Shown here: positions 47,123 through 54,356 of the stretch, one piece after another
How positions within the stretch are numbered: the first letter of the stretch is position 1
Layout: every line of letters begins with the position of its first letter
DNA from: Clostridium lacusfryxellense
Lineage (GTDB): Bacteria > Bacillota > Clostridia > Clostridiales > Clostridiaceae
Direction: 5' to 3'
DNA length: 64,000 bases
Assembly (NCBI RefSeq): GCF_018861735.1
Contig: NZ_JAHLEB010000022.1
Coordinates: forward strand, 1-64,000
The notes under the pieces: generated by a model
Databases searched by the model: none
What the model saw: only the letters and a program-made list of their open reading frames with translations
What the model was told of the DNA's origin: nothing
Translations under genes and position numbers: made by a program

Positions 47123-47617
47123 TTACTTAAGCATTATTTTAAATAATGGTTGTCCATACTCAATAATATCTTCATTAGAAACTAACACTTCTACAACTTC
47201 CCCATCTACTTCACTTTCAATTTGATTCATAAGCTTCATAGCTTCTAGAATGCAAAGTGTGTCTCCAATTTTAATCTTAGAGCCAACTTTTACAAAATTC
47301 TTAGATTCAGCACTAGGCGAAGAATACATAGTTCCCACAATAGGCGATTTAACTATAAATATATTTTCTTCGGGTATAATCAGCGCAGCATTTTGTAGTT
47401 TTCCTATATACATTTCAGGAGCTTCTATATTCCTCAATGTTAATGTTTCATTAATAACTTGCTCTACAGGTGGAGTATGTAACGGAATTCTTTCTAGCAC
47501 CACCTGTTGCTCCTTTTTCTCCATCTTTATTGTAATACCCTCTGTGTCGATTTCAAAAGAAGTAATTTGCGAATCACTAACGCTCTTTATTAACTCTTGA
47601 ATATTTTTATAATCCAT
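47123..47617 (-). CDS. accB: Biotin carboxyl carrier protein
   Basis: 164 residues. The C-terminal biotinyl domain has the EAMKLMNQIES motif with the biotinylated Lys, preceded by the AccB thumb region PIVGTMYSSPS. The N-terminal helix and a flexible middle part are usual for the family. Its ATG lies two bases after the stop of the fabF remnant, showing that the original gene order was fabF then accB. Confidence 0.95.
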   Translation of the reverse strand: MDYKNIQELIKSVSDSQITSFEIDTEGITIKMEKKEQQVVLERIPLHTPPVEQVINETLTLRNIEAPEMYIGKLQNAALIIPEENIFIVKSPIVGTMYSSPSAESKNFVKVGSKIKIGDTLCILEAMKLMNQIESEVDGEVVEVLVSNEDIIEYGQPLFKIMLK

Positions 47618-47619
47618 AA

Positions 47620-47694
47620 TTATCTACCATCCCATTTTTTTAATATTATAGTAGCATTGTGCCCACCAAATCCAAAGGAATTTGACATAACATA
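47620..47694 (-). pseudogene. fabF: 3'-end remnant of fabF (beta-ketoacyl-ACP synthase II)
   Basis: The minus strand in this gap encodes YVMSNSFGFGGHNATIILKK and then WDGR-stop. SNSFGFGGHNA is the strictly conserved C-terminal motif of FabF. Everything upstream is missing: the segment is joined directly to the end of fabK at 47703. A deletion has therefore removed most of fabF and whatever lay between it and fabK; in related clostridial operons that is fabD and fabG. The remaining frame has a potential ATG at 47688 but is too short to be a synthase. Confidence 0.85.
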
Positions 47695-47702
47695 TTAAGT
47701 TG

Positions 47703-48635
47703 CTATATAAATTTATTAATAGTTTCTTTTGCCTCATTAAACATTTCTTCTATAATTTCTTTGCAACTCTGCTCTTTCTTTACAAGTCCTGCGATTTGTC
47801 CTGCCATAATAGATCCCATTTCTATATCGCCTTCTTTTACCGCTTTTGGTAGACATCCGCGTCCGAGTTCTTCTAAGGCTGCTAATGAGGCGTTTTCCTT
47901 CTCCAGCTTTTGGAATTGCCTTGATAACCTATTTTTTAAAACCCTAATAGGATGACCAGTAGATCTTGCTGTAACAACTGAATCTATATCCTTGGCAGTA
48001 AGTATCTTATTTTTGTAATTTTCATGTATTGTACATTCATTTGCTACTAAAAACCTTGTTCCTACTTGAACTCCATGTACTCCAAGCATAAATACAGCAG
48101 CAACCCCACGTCCATCACCTATACCACCTGCTGCAATTACTGGGATATTAACTCCATCAACTACTTGAGGAACAAGTGCCATAGTTGTAAGTTCGCCAAT
48201 ATGTCCTCCTGATTCACAACCTTCTGCAATAACCGCATCTGCCCCTGCTCTTTCCATACGCTTAGCCAGCGCAACAGAAGCTACTACTGGTATTACTTTA
48301 ATCCCATGAGACTTCCAAAGATCCATATATTTTCCAGGATTTCCTGCACCTGTAGTAACCACTTTAATACCTTCTTCACATACAAGATGTGCAATTCCTT
48401 CTGCATTCTCACTTAAAAGCATTATGTTAACACCAAACGGTTTATCTGTTAATTTCTTTGCTTTTCTAATTTCATCTCTTATATAATCAACTGGTGCATT
48501 GGCTGCAGCTATAATACCAAGTCCACCTGCATTAGATACCGCCGATGCTAAGCTACTATCTGCAACCCAAGCCATGCCACCTTGAATTATTGGATATTTT
48601 ACACCTAAATCTTTAAAAAATATGGAATTAAACAT
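47703..48635 (-). CDS. fabK: FMN-dependent enoyl-ACP reductase II
   Basis: 310 residues. NPD/nitronate-monooxygenase-type TIM barrel with KYPIIQGGMAWVAD at the start, PVDYIRDEIRKAKKLTDKPFGVN, the GCESGGHIGE phosphate loop and the GIGDGRGVAA-MLGVHGVQVGTRF segment. It reduces the enoyl-ACP double bond with an NAD(P)H-reduced flavin. Its ATG overlaps the acpP stop by eight bases. The gene runs up to the deletion scar, and its C-terminus (ETINKFI) may have been shifted slightly by that event. Confidence 0.92.
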   Translation of the reverse strand: MFNSIFFKDLGVKYPIIQGGMAWVADSSLASAVSNAGGLGIIAAANAPVDYIRDEIRKAKKLTDKPFGVNIMLLSENAEGIAHLVCEEGIKVVTTGAGNPGKYMDLWKSHGIKVIPVVASVALAKRMERAGADAVIAEGCESGGHIGELTTMALVPQVVDGVNIPVIAAGGIGDGRGVAAVFMLGVHGVQVGTRFLVANECTIHENYKNKILTAKDIDSVVTARSTGHPIRVLKNRLSRQFQKLEKENASLAALEELGRGCLPKAVKEGDIEMGSIMAGQIAGLVKKEQSCKEIIEEMFNEAKETINKFI

Positions 48636-48864
48636 TTGATAATTTTCCTTCTATGTATTTTACTATTCCTTTTATATCCTTAATGTTTTCTATATCTTCA
48701 TTAGGTATTTCTATTTCAAATGCTTCTTCAAGTGACATTACTATTTCAAATATTTCAAGAGAATCTACACCTAAATCTTCTGCAAATTTTGCCTCCATTT
48801 TAACCTCTGCTGCATCTATTCCTAATTGTTCAACTATTACACTTCTAACTTTTTTAAATACCAT
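48628..48864 (-). CDS. acpP: Acyl carrier protein
   Basis: 78 residues, acidic, with the phosphopantetheine site DLGVDSLEIFEIV (Ser near residue 36). Typical AcpP length and helix pattern. It lies between fabH (20 bp) and fabK (overlapping). It could serve fatty-acid synthesis or hand acyl groups to the adjoining PKS system; the adjacent PPTase, under a similar Pho box, could activate it. Confidence 0.93.
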   Translation of the reverse strand: MVFKKVRSVIVEQLGIDAAEVKMEAKFAEDLGVDSLEIFEIVMSLEEAFEIEIPNEDIENIKDIKGIVKYIEGKLSNV

Positions 48865-48884
48865 TAATAATTCCTCCTAAAATT

Positions 48885-49868
48885 TTATTTATTAATTGTC
48901 CATTCTATTAATGAAGCTCCATAGGTTAATCCACCACCAAATCCTACAAGTATAATTTTATCTCCAGTTGTAATTAAATTATTTTTGTTCATTTCATCAA
49001 GTGCTATAGCAATACTTGCTGCTGAAGTATTTCCATATCTATCTAGATTCACAAAGAATTTATCTTTATCAGCCGTAAGTTTCCTAACAACAAACTCTAT
49101 TATTCTGAAATTCGCCTGATGGCAAACAACATACTTAATATCATCCAGCGTACAATTATTTTCATCTAAAATTTCACTTATGCTACTGGCAATAGTTTTT
49201 ACTGCAAATTTAAAAATCTCTTTACCATCCATACTTATTGTAGCTTTAAAATTGTCATGTCCTTTAGTAAAAGTATTTTTCACATCTACAGTTGGACAAG
49301 TTAAAACCTCTCCTTTATACCCTTCTGAAGCTGAATTAATAGAAATAATCCCTCGAGTGTTTCCTGACTCAAGCACTGCCGCTCCAGCACCATCTCCAAA
49401 CAGTATGCAAGTATTTCTATCTGTCCAATCAACGATCTTTGATAACACTTCAGCCCCTATTATTAAAGCTCTTTTGCACTTACCCGTTCTAAGAAACTGC
49501 GTTGCAATATTAAGGGCAAATATAAACCCTGTACATGCTGCTGATATGTCAAATGCCATAGCATTAACTGCTCCGATGTTCCCTTGAACAATACACGCAG
49601 TTGCTGGTACAAACTGGTCTGGTGATGTACTTGCAAGAATTATTAAATCTATATCTGTGGCTTTAACCTTGGCATCTTTTAAAGCCCAAATAGCAGCCTT
49701 TGTTGCTAAATCTGAAGTATTTTCGCCTTGTGATATGTGTCTTTCCTTAATGCCCGTCATAGATACAATCCACTCATCAGAAGTATCTACAATTTCTGAT
49801 AATTGATGATTAGTCATTATGTTTAGAGGAGCATAACTTCCTGTCCCAATTATTTGTACTTCTTTCAT
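48885..49868 (-). CDS. fabH: Beta-ketoacyl-ACP synthase III
   Basis: 327 residues. The Cys-His-Asn triad is visible: SAACTGFIFAL (Cys near 111), VCHQANFRI (His near 250) and RYGNTSAASI (Asn near 280). It starts chains by condensing an acyl-CoA with malonyl-ACP. First gene of the ACC-FAS unit, with a Pho box about 75 bp upstream. A GGAGGAATTAATTA ribosome region precedes the ATG. Confidence 0.95.
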   Translation of the reverse strand: MKEVQIIGTGSYAPLNIMTNHQLSEIVDTSDEWIVSMTGIKERHISQGENTSDLATKAAIWALKDAKVKATDIDLIILASTSPDQFVPATACIVQGNIGAVNAMAFDISAACTGFIFALNIATQFLRTGKCKRALIIGAEVLSKIVDWTDRNTCILFGDGAGAAVLESGNTRGIISINSASEGYKGEVLTCPTVDVKNTFTKGHDNFKATISMDGKEIFKFAVKTIASSISEILDENNCTLDDIKYVVCHQANFRIIEFVVRKLTADKDKFFVNLDRYGNTSAASIAIALDEMNKNNLITTGDKIILVGFGGGLTYGASLIEWTINK

Positions 49869-49927
49869 TAATTAATTCCTCCTTCATTAGCAGAAAATAG
49901 CCTTCCTTAAAATTTTGACCTATATCT

Positions 49928-49981
49928 ACTATATAATTTAATAATTAACATTAGGTTAAGTTTTCTATATGTTTATGTTAA
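49928..49981 (-). promoter_or_regulatory. Pho box and -10 for the FAS-ACC unit
   Basis: Minus-strand hexamers TTAACA (49976-49981), ATATAG (49965-49970), TTAACC (49954-49959) and TTAATT (49943-49948) are 11 bp apart, followed after 9 nt by TATAGT (49928-49933). The core is nearly the same as at 43780-43818 and 24935-24973. Confidence 0.8.
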
Positions 49982-49985
49982 AACG

Positions 49986-50030
49986 TATAAAAAAAACTGT
50001 TATTACATTGCTAAGCTTTGTAATAACAGT
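49986..50030 (-). terminator. Terminator of the phospholipase-like gene
   Basis: Arms at 49996-50007 and 50019-50030 (12 bp perfect) with an 11-nt loop. The minus-strand tail is a run of eight T. It separates the gene from the FAS Pho box. Confidence 0.85.
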
Positions 50031-50036
50031 CTTCTA

Positions 50037-50630
50037 TTATAAAGTATATTTTAGTAATTTTTCAGGAATATTAATTCTCTTTTGCTGGATAAGCAATTGA
50101 CTTGAACATACTATTAGTTTTGATATTTGAGATGAGGCAATTAATGCATTAGTTATGTCTCTCGTTAAGCTCTTTGGCTCTGAATTGTATTTTTTTTGTA
50201 ACGTAAGCGCTAATTCTTCTACACTATTTCCATCCATATAAATATTGTTAAGATTTATCTTACCGCGAGTAAATAGCATTATTAACTTTACATGTAAGAT
50301 TAATTCATAAAACAAATGTTCAAATGCACCTTTCTTATCATTCCCATCTCTGTGATATATACAAAAATAATCGCATGCAAAGTGGCATGTTACTCCTAAG
50401 GCTATTGAAAATTCCCTGTTTGAAATACTTTTACTCATTAATAATTCTGAATATTTATTAAGAATGTTTAAGCTTTCATCTAATGTGTGTTCCATATTAA
50501 TGTCCTTATTAGTGAAATCCGGTTTTATATTGCCATATGCAAATGCTAACCTGTTTAGTTTAAAATTCGTTTGCTTTGAAATGTGCTTGTATAAGATTTG
50601 AGATATAAATAAGTGGGTATCAACTATCAT
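50037..50630 (-). CDS. Zinc-dependent phospholipase C-like protein
   Basis: 197 residues. The pattern DTHLFISQ at the start, NIKPD (about 52), then LGVTCHFACDYFCIYH (about 100-115) and FEHLFYEL (about 123) places His/Asp/Glu ligands as in the zinc-dependent phospholipase C family. There is no signal peptide, so it may act inside the cell on membrane lipids or be a metal-binding relative without lipase activity. A phased Pho box upstream fits phosphate recovery from phospholipids. It is monocistronic with its own terminator. Confidence 0.75.
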   Translation of the reverse strand: MIVDTHLFISQILYKHISKQTNFKLNRLAFAYGNIKPDFTNKDINMEHTLDESLNILNKYSELLMSKSISNREFSIALGVTCHFACDYFCIYHRDGNDKKGAFEHLFYELILHVKLIMLFTRGKINLNNIYMDGNSVEELALTLQKKYNSEPKSLTRDITNALIASSQISKLIVCSSQLLIQQKRINIPEKLLKYTL

Positions 50631-50654
50631 AGAATTACACCTCCCTATGCTTAT

Positions 50655-50719
50655 ATTTTAACTCAAATTAATGTAAATTTAATTTAGATTGGGTTAAGGT
50701 ATGGTTATCTTATTGTTAA
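50655..50719 (-). promoter_or_regulatory. Pho box and -10 for the phospholipase-like gene
   Basis: Minus-strand hexamers TTAACA (50714-50719), ATAACC (50703-50708), TTAACC (50692-50697), TAAATT (50681-50686) and TACATT (50670-50675) are all 11 bp apart. A 9-nt gap leads to TAAAAT (50655-50660). Confidence 0.75.
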
Positions 50720-50785
50720 AGATAAATATCCGCCTTAATGTCGTCTACCTTATTTTATTATCACCAAATTAAATCAAAAAAACTA

Positions 50786-50823
50786 TTGACAAACTTTATC
50801 GTTGTAACTATAATGAGTACAAC
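50786..50823 (+). promoter_or_regulatory. Consensus promoter with Rrf2-type operator
   Basis: TTGACA (50786-50791), 17 bp, TATAAT (50809-50814): a perfect sigma-A promoter. GTTGTA (50801-50806) and TACAAC (50818-50823), 11 bp apart, form an inverted repeat around the -10. The Rrf2 protein encoded in the same operon is the obvious candidate repressor. Confidence 0.72.
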
Positions 50824-50906
50824 AGCAATTGTAATCGACACAGTTACATCAACAAGTATACTCTAATAACTTAATGCTTAAAATTAAAATCGGAAGGATG
50901 ATATAT

Positions 50907-51542
50907 ATGAAAATAGTAATAATAGGTGCAAATGGGAATGTAGGTAAAGTGATTTTAAATGAAGCTCTATCAAGAAATTATGACGTTACAGCAGTTGTCC
51001 ATAATAAATCTAACTATGTAAATGGGCACAAGAAACTAAAAATAACTCAGGCAGATGCATTTGATGAAAAAAGTTTAATAAATGCGATAAAAGGAAATGA
51101 CGTTGTTATTAGTGCCTTTGGTCCTAAGTTAGGCGCAGAAGATAGTTTACTTTCTGTTACTAAAAATCTAATAAATGCAACAAAGAAAGCTCTAGTACAT
51201 CGACTTATCTCTATAGGCGGAGCAGGAAGTCTTTACGTGGCTCCCGGATTGAAATTGAGTGATTCAGCAAGCTTTCCTACTGATTGGAAACCAATAAGTT
51301 CAGCACATGCTGATGCCTTAGAACTCTATAAAAATGAAACTGAACTAGACTGGACAGTTTTAAGTCCGGCAGCCCTATTTGAATCTGGAAATAAAACTGA
51401 AAAATACAAACTTGGCAAAGATAATTTAATTGTAGATGATCAAGGTTCAAGTAAAATTTCTTTTGAGGATTATGCAATTGCACTTCTTGATGAAGTTGCA
51501 AATCCAAAATTTTCTCGTGAAAGATTTACTATCGGATACTAA
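50907..51542 (+). CDS. NAD(P)-binding oxidoreductase, YwnB/NmrA-like
   Basis: 211 residues from the ATG at 50907 (MKIVIIGANGNVGK, AAGGATG upstream). The Rossmann loop GANGNVG (about 7-13) and ISIGGAGSLYVAPG (about 106-119) fit the atypical SDR group of YwnB-like NAD(P)H reductases. The substrate is unknown; such genes often respond to redox or electrophile stress. First gene of a three-gene operon with a DsbA-family protein and an Rrf2 regulator. Confidence 0.85.
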   Translation: MKIVIIGANGNVGKVILNEALSRNYDVTAVVHNKSNYVNGHKKLKITQADAFDEKSLINAIKGNDVVISAFGPKLGAEDSLLSVTKNLINATKKALVHRLISIGGAGSLYVAPGLKLSDSASFPTDWKPISSAHADALELYKNETELDWTVLSPAALFESGNKTEKYKLGKDNLIVDDQGSSKISFEDYAIALLDEVANPKFSRERFTIGY

Positions 51543-51563
51543 TATTTTAGGAGGTTTAAAAAT

Positions 51564-52190
51564 ATGAAAAACAAAATATATTATGTTATGGATACAATGT
51601 GTGGCTGGTGTTATGGTTTTAGTGATGTTATTACTAAAATCCATCAAAAACATAAAGATAAATATGACTTCGAAATCATACCTGGTGGTATGTGGGTAGG
51701 CGATGAGGTTAAAAAAATGGACCCTCATTTAGGTGAATTTATAAAAACTAGCAATATTAGAGTGGAAGCTTTAACTAATATTCGTTTCGGTGAATCTTTT
51801 AATAAAAACGTATTAGATGGAAGCGGTAGAGTTCTCGATAGTATGCCAGGTGCAAAAGCAGTGGCTCTATTTCAAAAAATAAACAGAGATATGTCCTTTA
51901 ACTTCCTAAAAAAAATACAAGAAGCTTTTTTTGTAAACGGGGACGATATGAATGATATTGCTGTCTATACTAAAATTGCCGAAAGTTTTGGTATTTCTAA
52001 AGAAGACTTTGAGAAAAGATTTCTTTCACAGGAATTGCAAGAAGAGGTCTTCGAATACTTTAACAAAGGCCAAAAACTAGGAGTAGAAAGTTTTCCAACA
52101 CTTATTCTTGAAAAAGAAAATAAAAGAACAATCATAGCTCAAGGCTATACCAATTTTGATGAACTTGATAATATTCTACTAAATGAATAA
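51564..52190 (+). CDS. DsbA-family (FrnE-like) thiol oxidoreductase
   Basis: 208 residues, no signal peptide, so cytoplasmic. The thioredoxin-fold active site is MCGWCYGF (Cys near 13 and 16), and the cis-Pro loop is ESFPTLIL (about 175). The helical insertion between them is of the DsbA type. Likely a thiol isomerase/reductase in redox or electrophile stress. It lies 21 bp after the oxidoreductase gene with an AGGAGG site. Confidence 0.87.
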   Translation: MKNKIYYVMDTMCGWCYGFSDVITKIHQKHKDKYDFEIIPGGMWVGDEVKKMDPHLGEFIKTSNIRVEALTNIRFGESFNKNVLDGSGRVLDSMPGAKAVALFQKINRDMSFNFLKKIQEAFFVNGDDMNDIAVYTKIAESFGISKEDFEKRFLSQELQEEVFEYFNKGQKLGVESFPTLILEKENKRTIIAQGYTNFDELDNILLNE

Positions 52191-52242
52191 AGTCTATGTT
52201 ATAGTATTAAAAAGCAGACTTTAGATAAAAGGGGTTTTGGTC

Positions 52243-52671
52243 ATGAAAATAAGTAGTCGATTCACAGTAGCAGTCCACATACTATCGATTCTATCCATTT
52301 ACGCCAATCCATTGCCCACTTCAGATTATATTGCAGGGAGTGTGAATACCAACCCAGTAGTAATTAGAAGAATACTTGGAATGCTTAAAAATGCTGGGCT
52401 TGTTGATATGAAACGTGGAACAGGCGGTTCATATCTTACTAAGCATATTGAAGATATAACTTTACTAGAAGTATATAAAGCAGTAGAGGTAGTTGAAGAT
52501 GGTGGTTTGTTTCAAATTCATCCAAATCCCAACCCCAACTGCCCCATAGGCGCAAACATTCAATCTGTTATCGAAGGCACTTTGTTTGATGCTCAAGAAT
52601 CAATGGAAAATGTTCTAAGCAAAGTTACTATGCTTGATGTTGTTGGGGATATCAATAAAAAAATTGAATAA
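52243..52671 (+). CDS. Rrf2-family transcriptional regulator (YwnA-like)
   Basis: 142 residues from the ATG at 52243 (MKISSRFTVAVHIL, AAAGGGG upstream). The winged helix includes TSDYIAGSVNTNPVVIRRILGMLKNAGLVDMKRGTGGSYL (about 27-66). Only one Cys is obvious (NPNCPIG near 104), so it does not have the three-Cys Fe-S signature of IscR/NsrR; a single-Cys thiol sensor is possible. It closes the operon it probably controls. The ywnB-ywnA pairing resembles that of Bacillus. Confidence 0.85.
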   Translation: MKISSRFTVAVHILSILSIYANPLPTSDYIAGSVNTNPVVIRRILGMLKNAGLVDMKRGTGGSYLTKHIEDITLLEVYKAVEVVEDGGLFQIHPNPNPNCPIGANIQSVIEGTLFDAQESMENVLSKVTMLDVVGDINKKIE

Positions 52672-52692
52672 TTCTTCTACTATTTCTTATAA

Positions 52693-52735
52693 TATAACTC
52701 TGTTTCAATTAAGCTACATCGAAACAGAGCTATAT
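52693..52735. terminator. Bidirectional terminator between the Rrf2 operon and yhhN
   Basis: Arms CTCTGTTTC (52698-52706) and GAAACAGAG (52721-52729), extended by AT pairs. It lies between convergent genes. Confidence 0.65.
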
Positions 52736-52778
52736 TATATTTAAGTGATTTGGCATCACGTTCTGTAGTTACCCTTAT

Positions 52779-53429
52779 TTAAACATATCCACTAACAATT
52801 AAAACTTGAGCCAAAACATATGTCAACATAATATATATATTCCCGTTTTTAAATCTGCCTTTAAAAGTGTAAAATCCTAACATATAGTCTGAGCATAAAA
52901 ACGATAATGAGCCAATAAAAGGAAGAAAGAACGATATGCTCATCCCCACACTCCAAATACGTGTTAAACTAGCAAAACTCATTAATAAAATAACTACTGT
53001 ATATATATAAGTAGGTATTTTCATATCCCCTAAATACCTTGTTAATTTTTTTAAAACAGTGTAGGCTCCTATAACGTATACTAGTATAATAATGTAAAAC
53101 CACTCTGGTACATCTCTTTCAAAAGAAACCCCTTGTAAAAAAAGCAAAACATAACAAACATTTCCGATAAGGAAAGACCCTAGACCAAGAATAAAATTAT
53201 TTTTCCCTTTTGGCCCCATTAAAAACACATCACCCATGAATCCAAATACTAATGCAACTATAATCAATTTGTTAACTTCTGCTACACTTAATATATAATA
53301 AATTAATAATAGCGGCATTAAAAATGGTTTAGTAAAATATCTCCCCTTATTGTATTCAATTTTAGTGAATAATATATGCATAACAAATGTTATACAAAAT
53401 AATCCACCAACTATTAATTTAGTCAGCAT
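52779..53429 (-). CDS. YhhN-family membrane protein (lysoplasmalogenase-like)
   Basis: 216 residues from the ATG at 53429 (MLTKLIVGG, GGAGG upstream), about eight membrane helices. The family acid motifs are GFMGDVFLMGP (about 67-77) and LCSDYMLGFYTF (about 178-189). Mammalian TMEM86/YhhN proteins hydrolyse the vinyl-ether of lysoplasmalogen; clostridia make plasmalogens, so a lipid-turnover role is reasonable. Direct evidence for this member is lacking. Confidence 0.82.
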   Translation of the reverse strand: MLTKLIVGGLFCITFVMHILFTKIEYNKGRYFTKPFLMPLLLIYYILSVAEVNKLIIVALVFGFMGDVFLMGPKGKNNFILGLGSFLIGNVCYVLLFLQGVSFERDVPEWFYIIILVYVIGAYTVLKKLTRYLGDMKIPTYIYTVVILLMSFASLTRIWSVGMSISFFLPFIGSLSFLCSDYMLGFYTFKGRFKNGNIYIMLTYVLAQVLIVSGYV

Positions 53430-53489
53430 AAAACCCTCCATAATCCCAATGGTATTTCATGTTTATTTTATGCATATTATATAATATTA

Positions 53490-53810
53490 TTACATTAAAT
53501 TCTCATAATCTCTAGCTCCATAAAGAATCCGCATTATTACCACTTGTTTTTCAGTTTCATTCACTAGGTTAAATACAATATAATTATCTACTATGAACTT
53601 ACGATAACCTCTTATTTTTAATGCTTCGTCTAAAACATGACTACAAGAAAAAGGGAACTGACCTAACCTCATTATCCCAGTTTCTATTTTTTCCATCAAA
53701 CGACTTGCGGCAGTTTCTGCAAATAATTTATTAACTATATACTCATAAATCTGATCTAAGTCATCCTCAGCAACTGGTGTGAATTTTACTTTGTATTCAT
53801 TTATTTGCAT
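53490..53810 (-). CDS. RelE/ParE-type toxin
   Basis: 106 residues. The ParE/RelE-fold pattern is KVKFTPVAEDDLDQIYEYI at the start, then GYRKFIVDNYIVFNLVNE and RILYGARDYENLM at the end. It either poisons gyrase (ParE-like) or cuts mRNA (RelE-like); the sequence alone does not decide. It overlaps the antitoxin gene by 14 bp. No sign of truncation. Confidence 0.85.
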   Translation of the reverse strand: MQINEYKVKFTPVAEDDLDQIYEYIVNKLFAETAASRLMEKIETGIMRLGQFPFSCSHVLDEALKIRGYRKFIVDNYIVFNLVNETEKQVVIMRILYGARDYENLM

Positions 53811-54063
53811 GTTTTTTCCTCAACTTCTTGAAAACATCTTCGCCATCTAGTAAAGTCACTCCCTCTGAAATCTGGGCTTCAGCTTCAGCTAGTTTTTTGT
53901 AGACTCCTACTATGGCAAGTTGTGATTCATAAGTTTCCATACTCATTACAACCAAATCTCCATAACCGTTTTTAGTAATAAAAATAGGTTCTCGTTTTTT
54001 ATGACACATCTCAGATATTTCACTTGTATTTCTCAAATCTTTTATTGGTCTTATTAGTGGCAT
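53797..54063 (-). CDS. Phd/YefM-type antitoxin
   Basis: 88 residues. The N-terminal DNA-binding fold MPLIRPIKDLRNTSEISEMCHKKREPIFITKNGYGDLVVMSMETYE is characteristic, and the C-terminal helix binds the toxin. It comes first in the pair, as usual. The complex should repress its own promoter. The pair sits between metabolic genes with no other mobile-element sign. Confidence 0.87.
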   Translation of the reverse strand: MPLIRPIKDLRNTSEISEMCHKKREPIFITKNGYGDLVVMSMETYESQLAIVGVYKKLAEAEAQISEGVTLLDGEDVFKKLRKKHANK

Positions 54064-54215
54064 AAAATATTACCTCTTATTTTATTTTAGTTCTTTTCAT
54101 TATTATAGCATAATTATGTTCAAAATTCAGTAATCTCCACTCATATCTACTATCCATTTGTTAATTTAACTTAGATCTAATTATAAACAAAGTATAATAT
54201 AATCCAAAAATGCTA

Positions 54216-54244
54216 TTGACTGGTTATATAATTAGGAATATAAT
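54216..54244 (+). promoter_or_regulatory. Promoter of the sugar ABC/GH2 operon
   Basis: TTGACT (54216-54221), 17 bp, TATAAT (54239-54244). It lies 113 bp before the binding-protein start, leaving a leader in which I see no known riboswitch. Confidence 0.6.
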
Positions 54245-54356
54245 GAAATCGTATTCAAACAAGATTATTGTAACAAAACAATTAAGTTATAACTTTGATA
54301 ATTAATTCAGTTATATGCTGATGAAATTATAAATAAATTTAATGGGGGATTAATTA

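Noticed and set aside
54064-54356. Riboswitch in the leader of the sugar operon
   Set aside because: The leader is AT-rich and shows no conserved aptamer pattern that I recognise.
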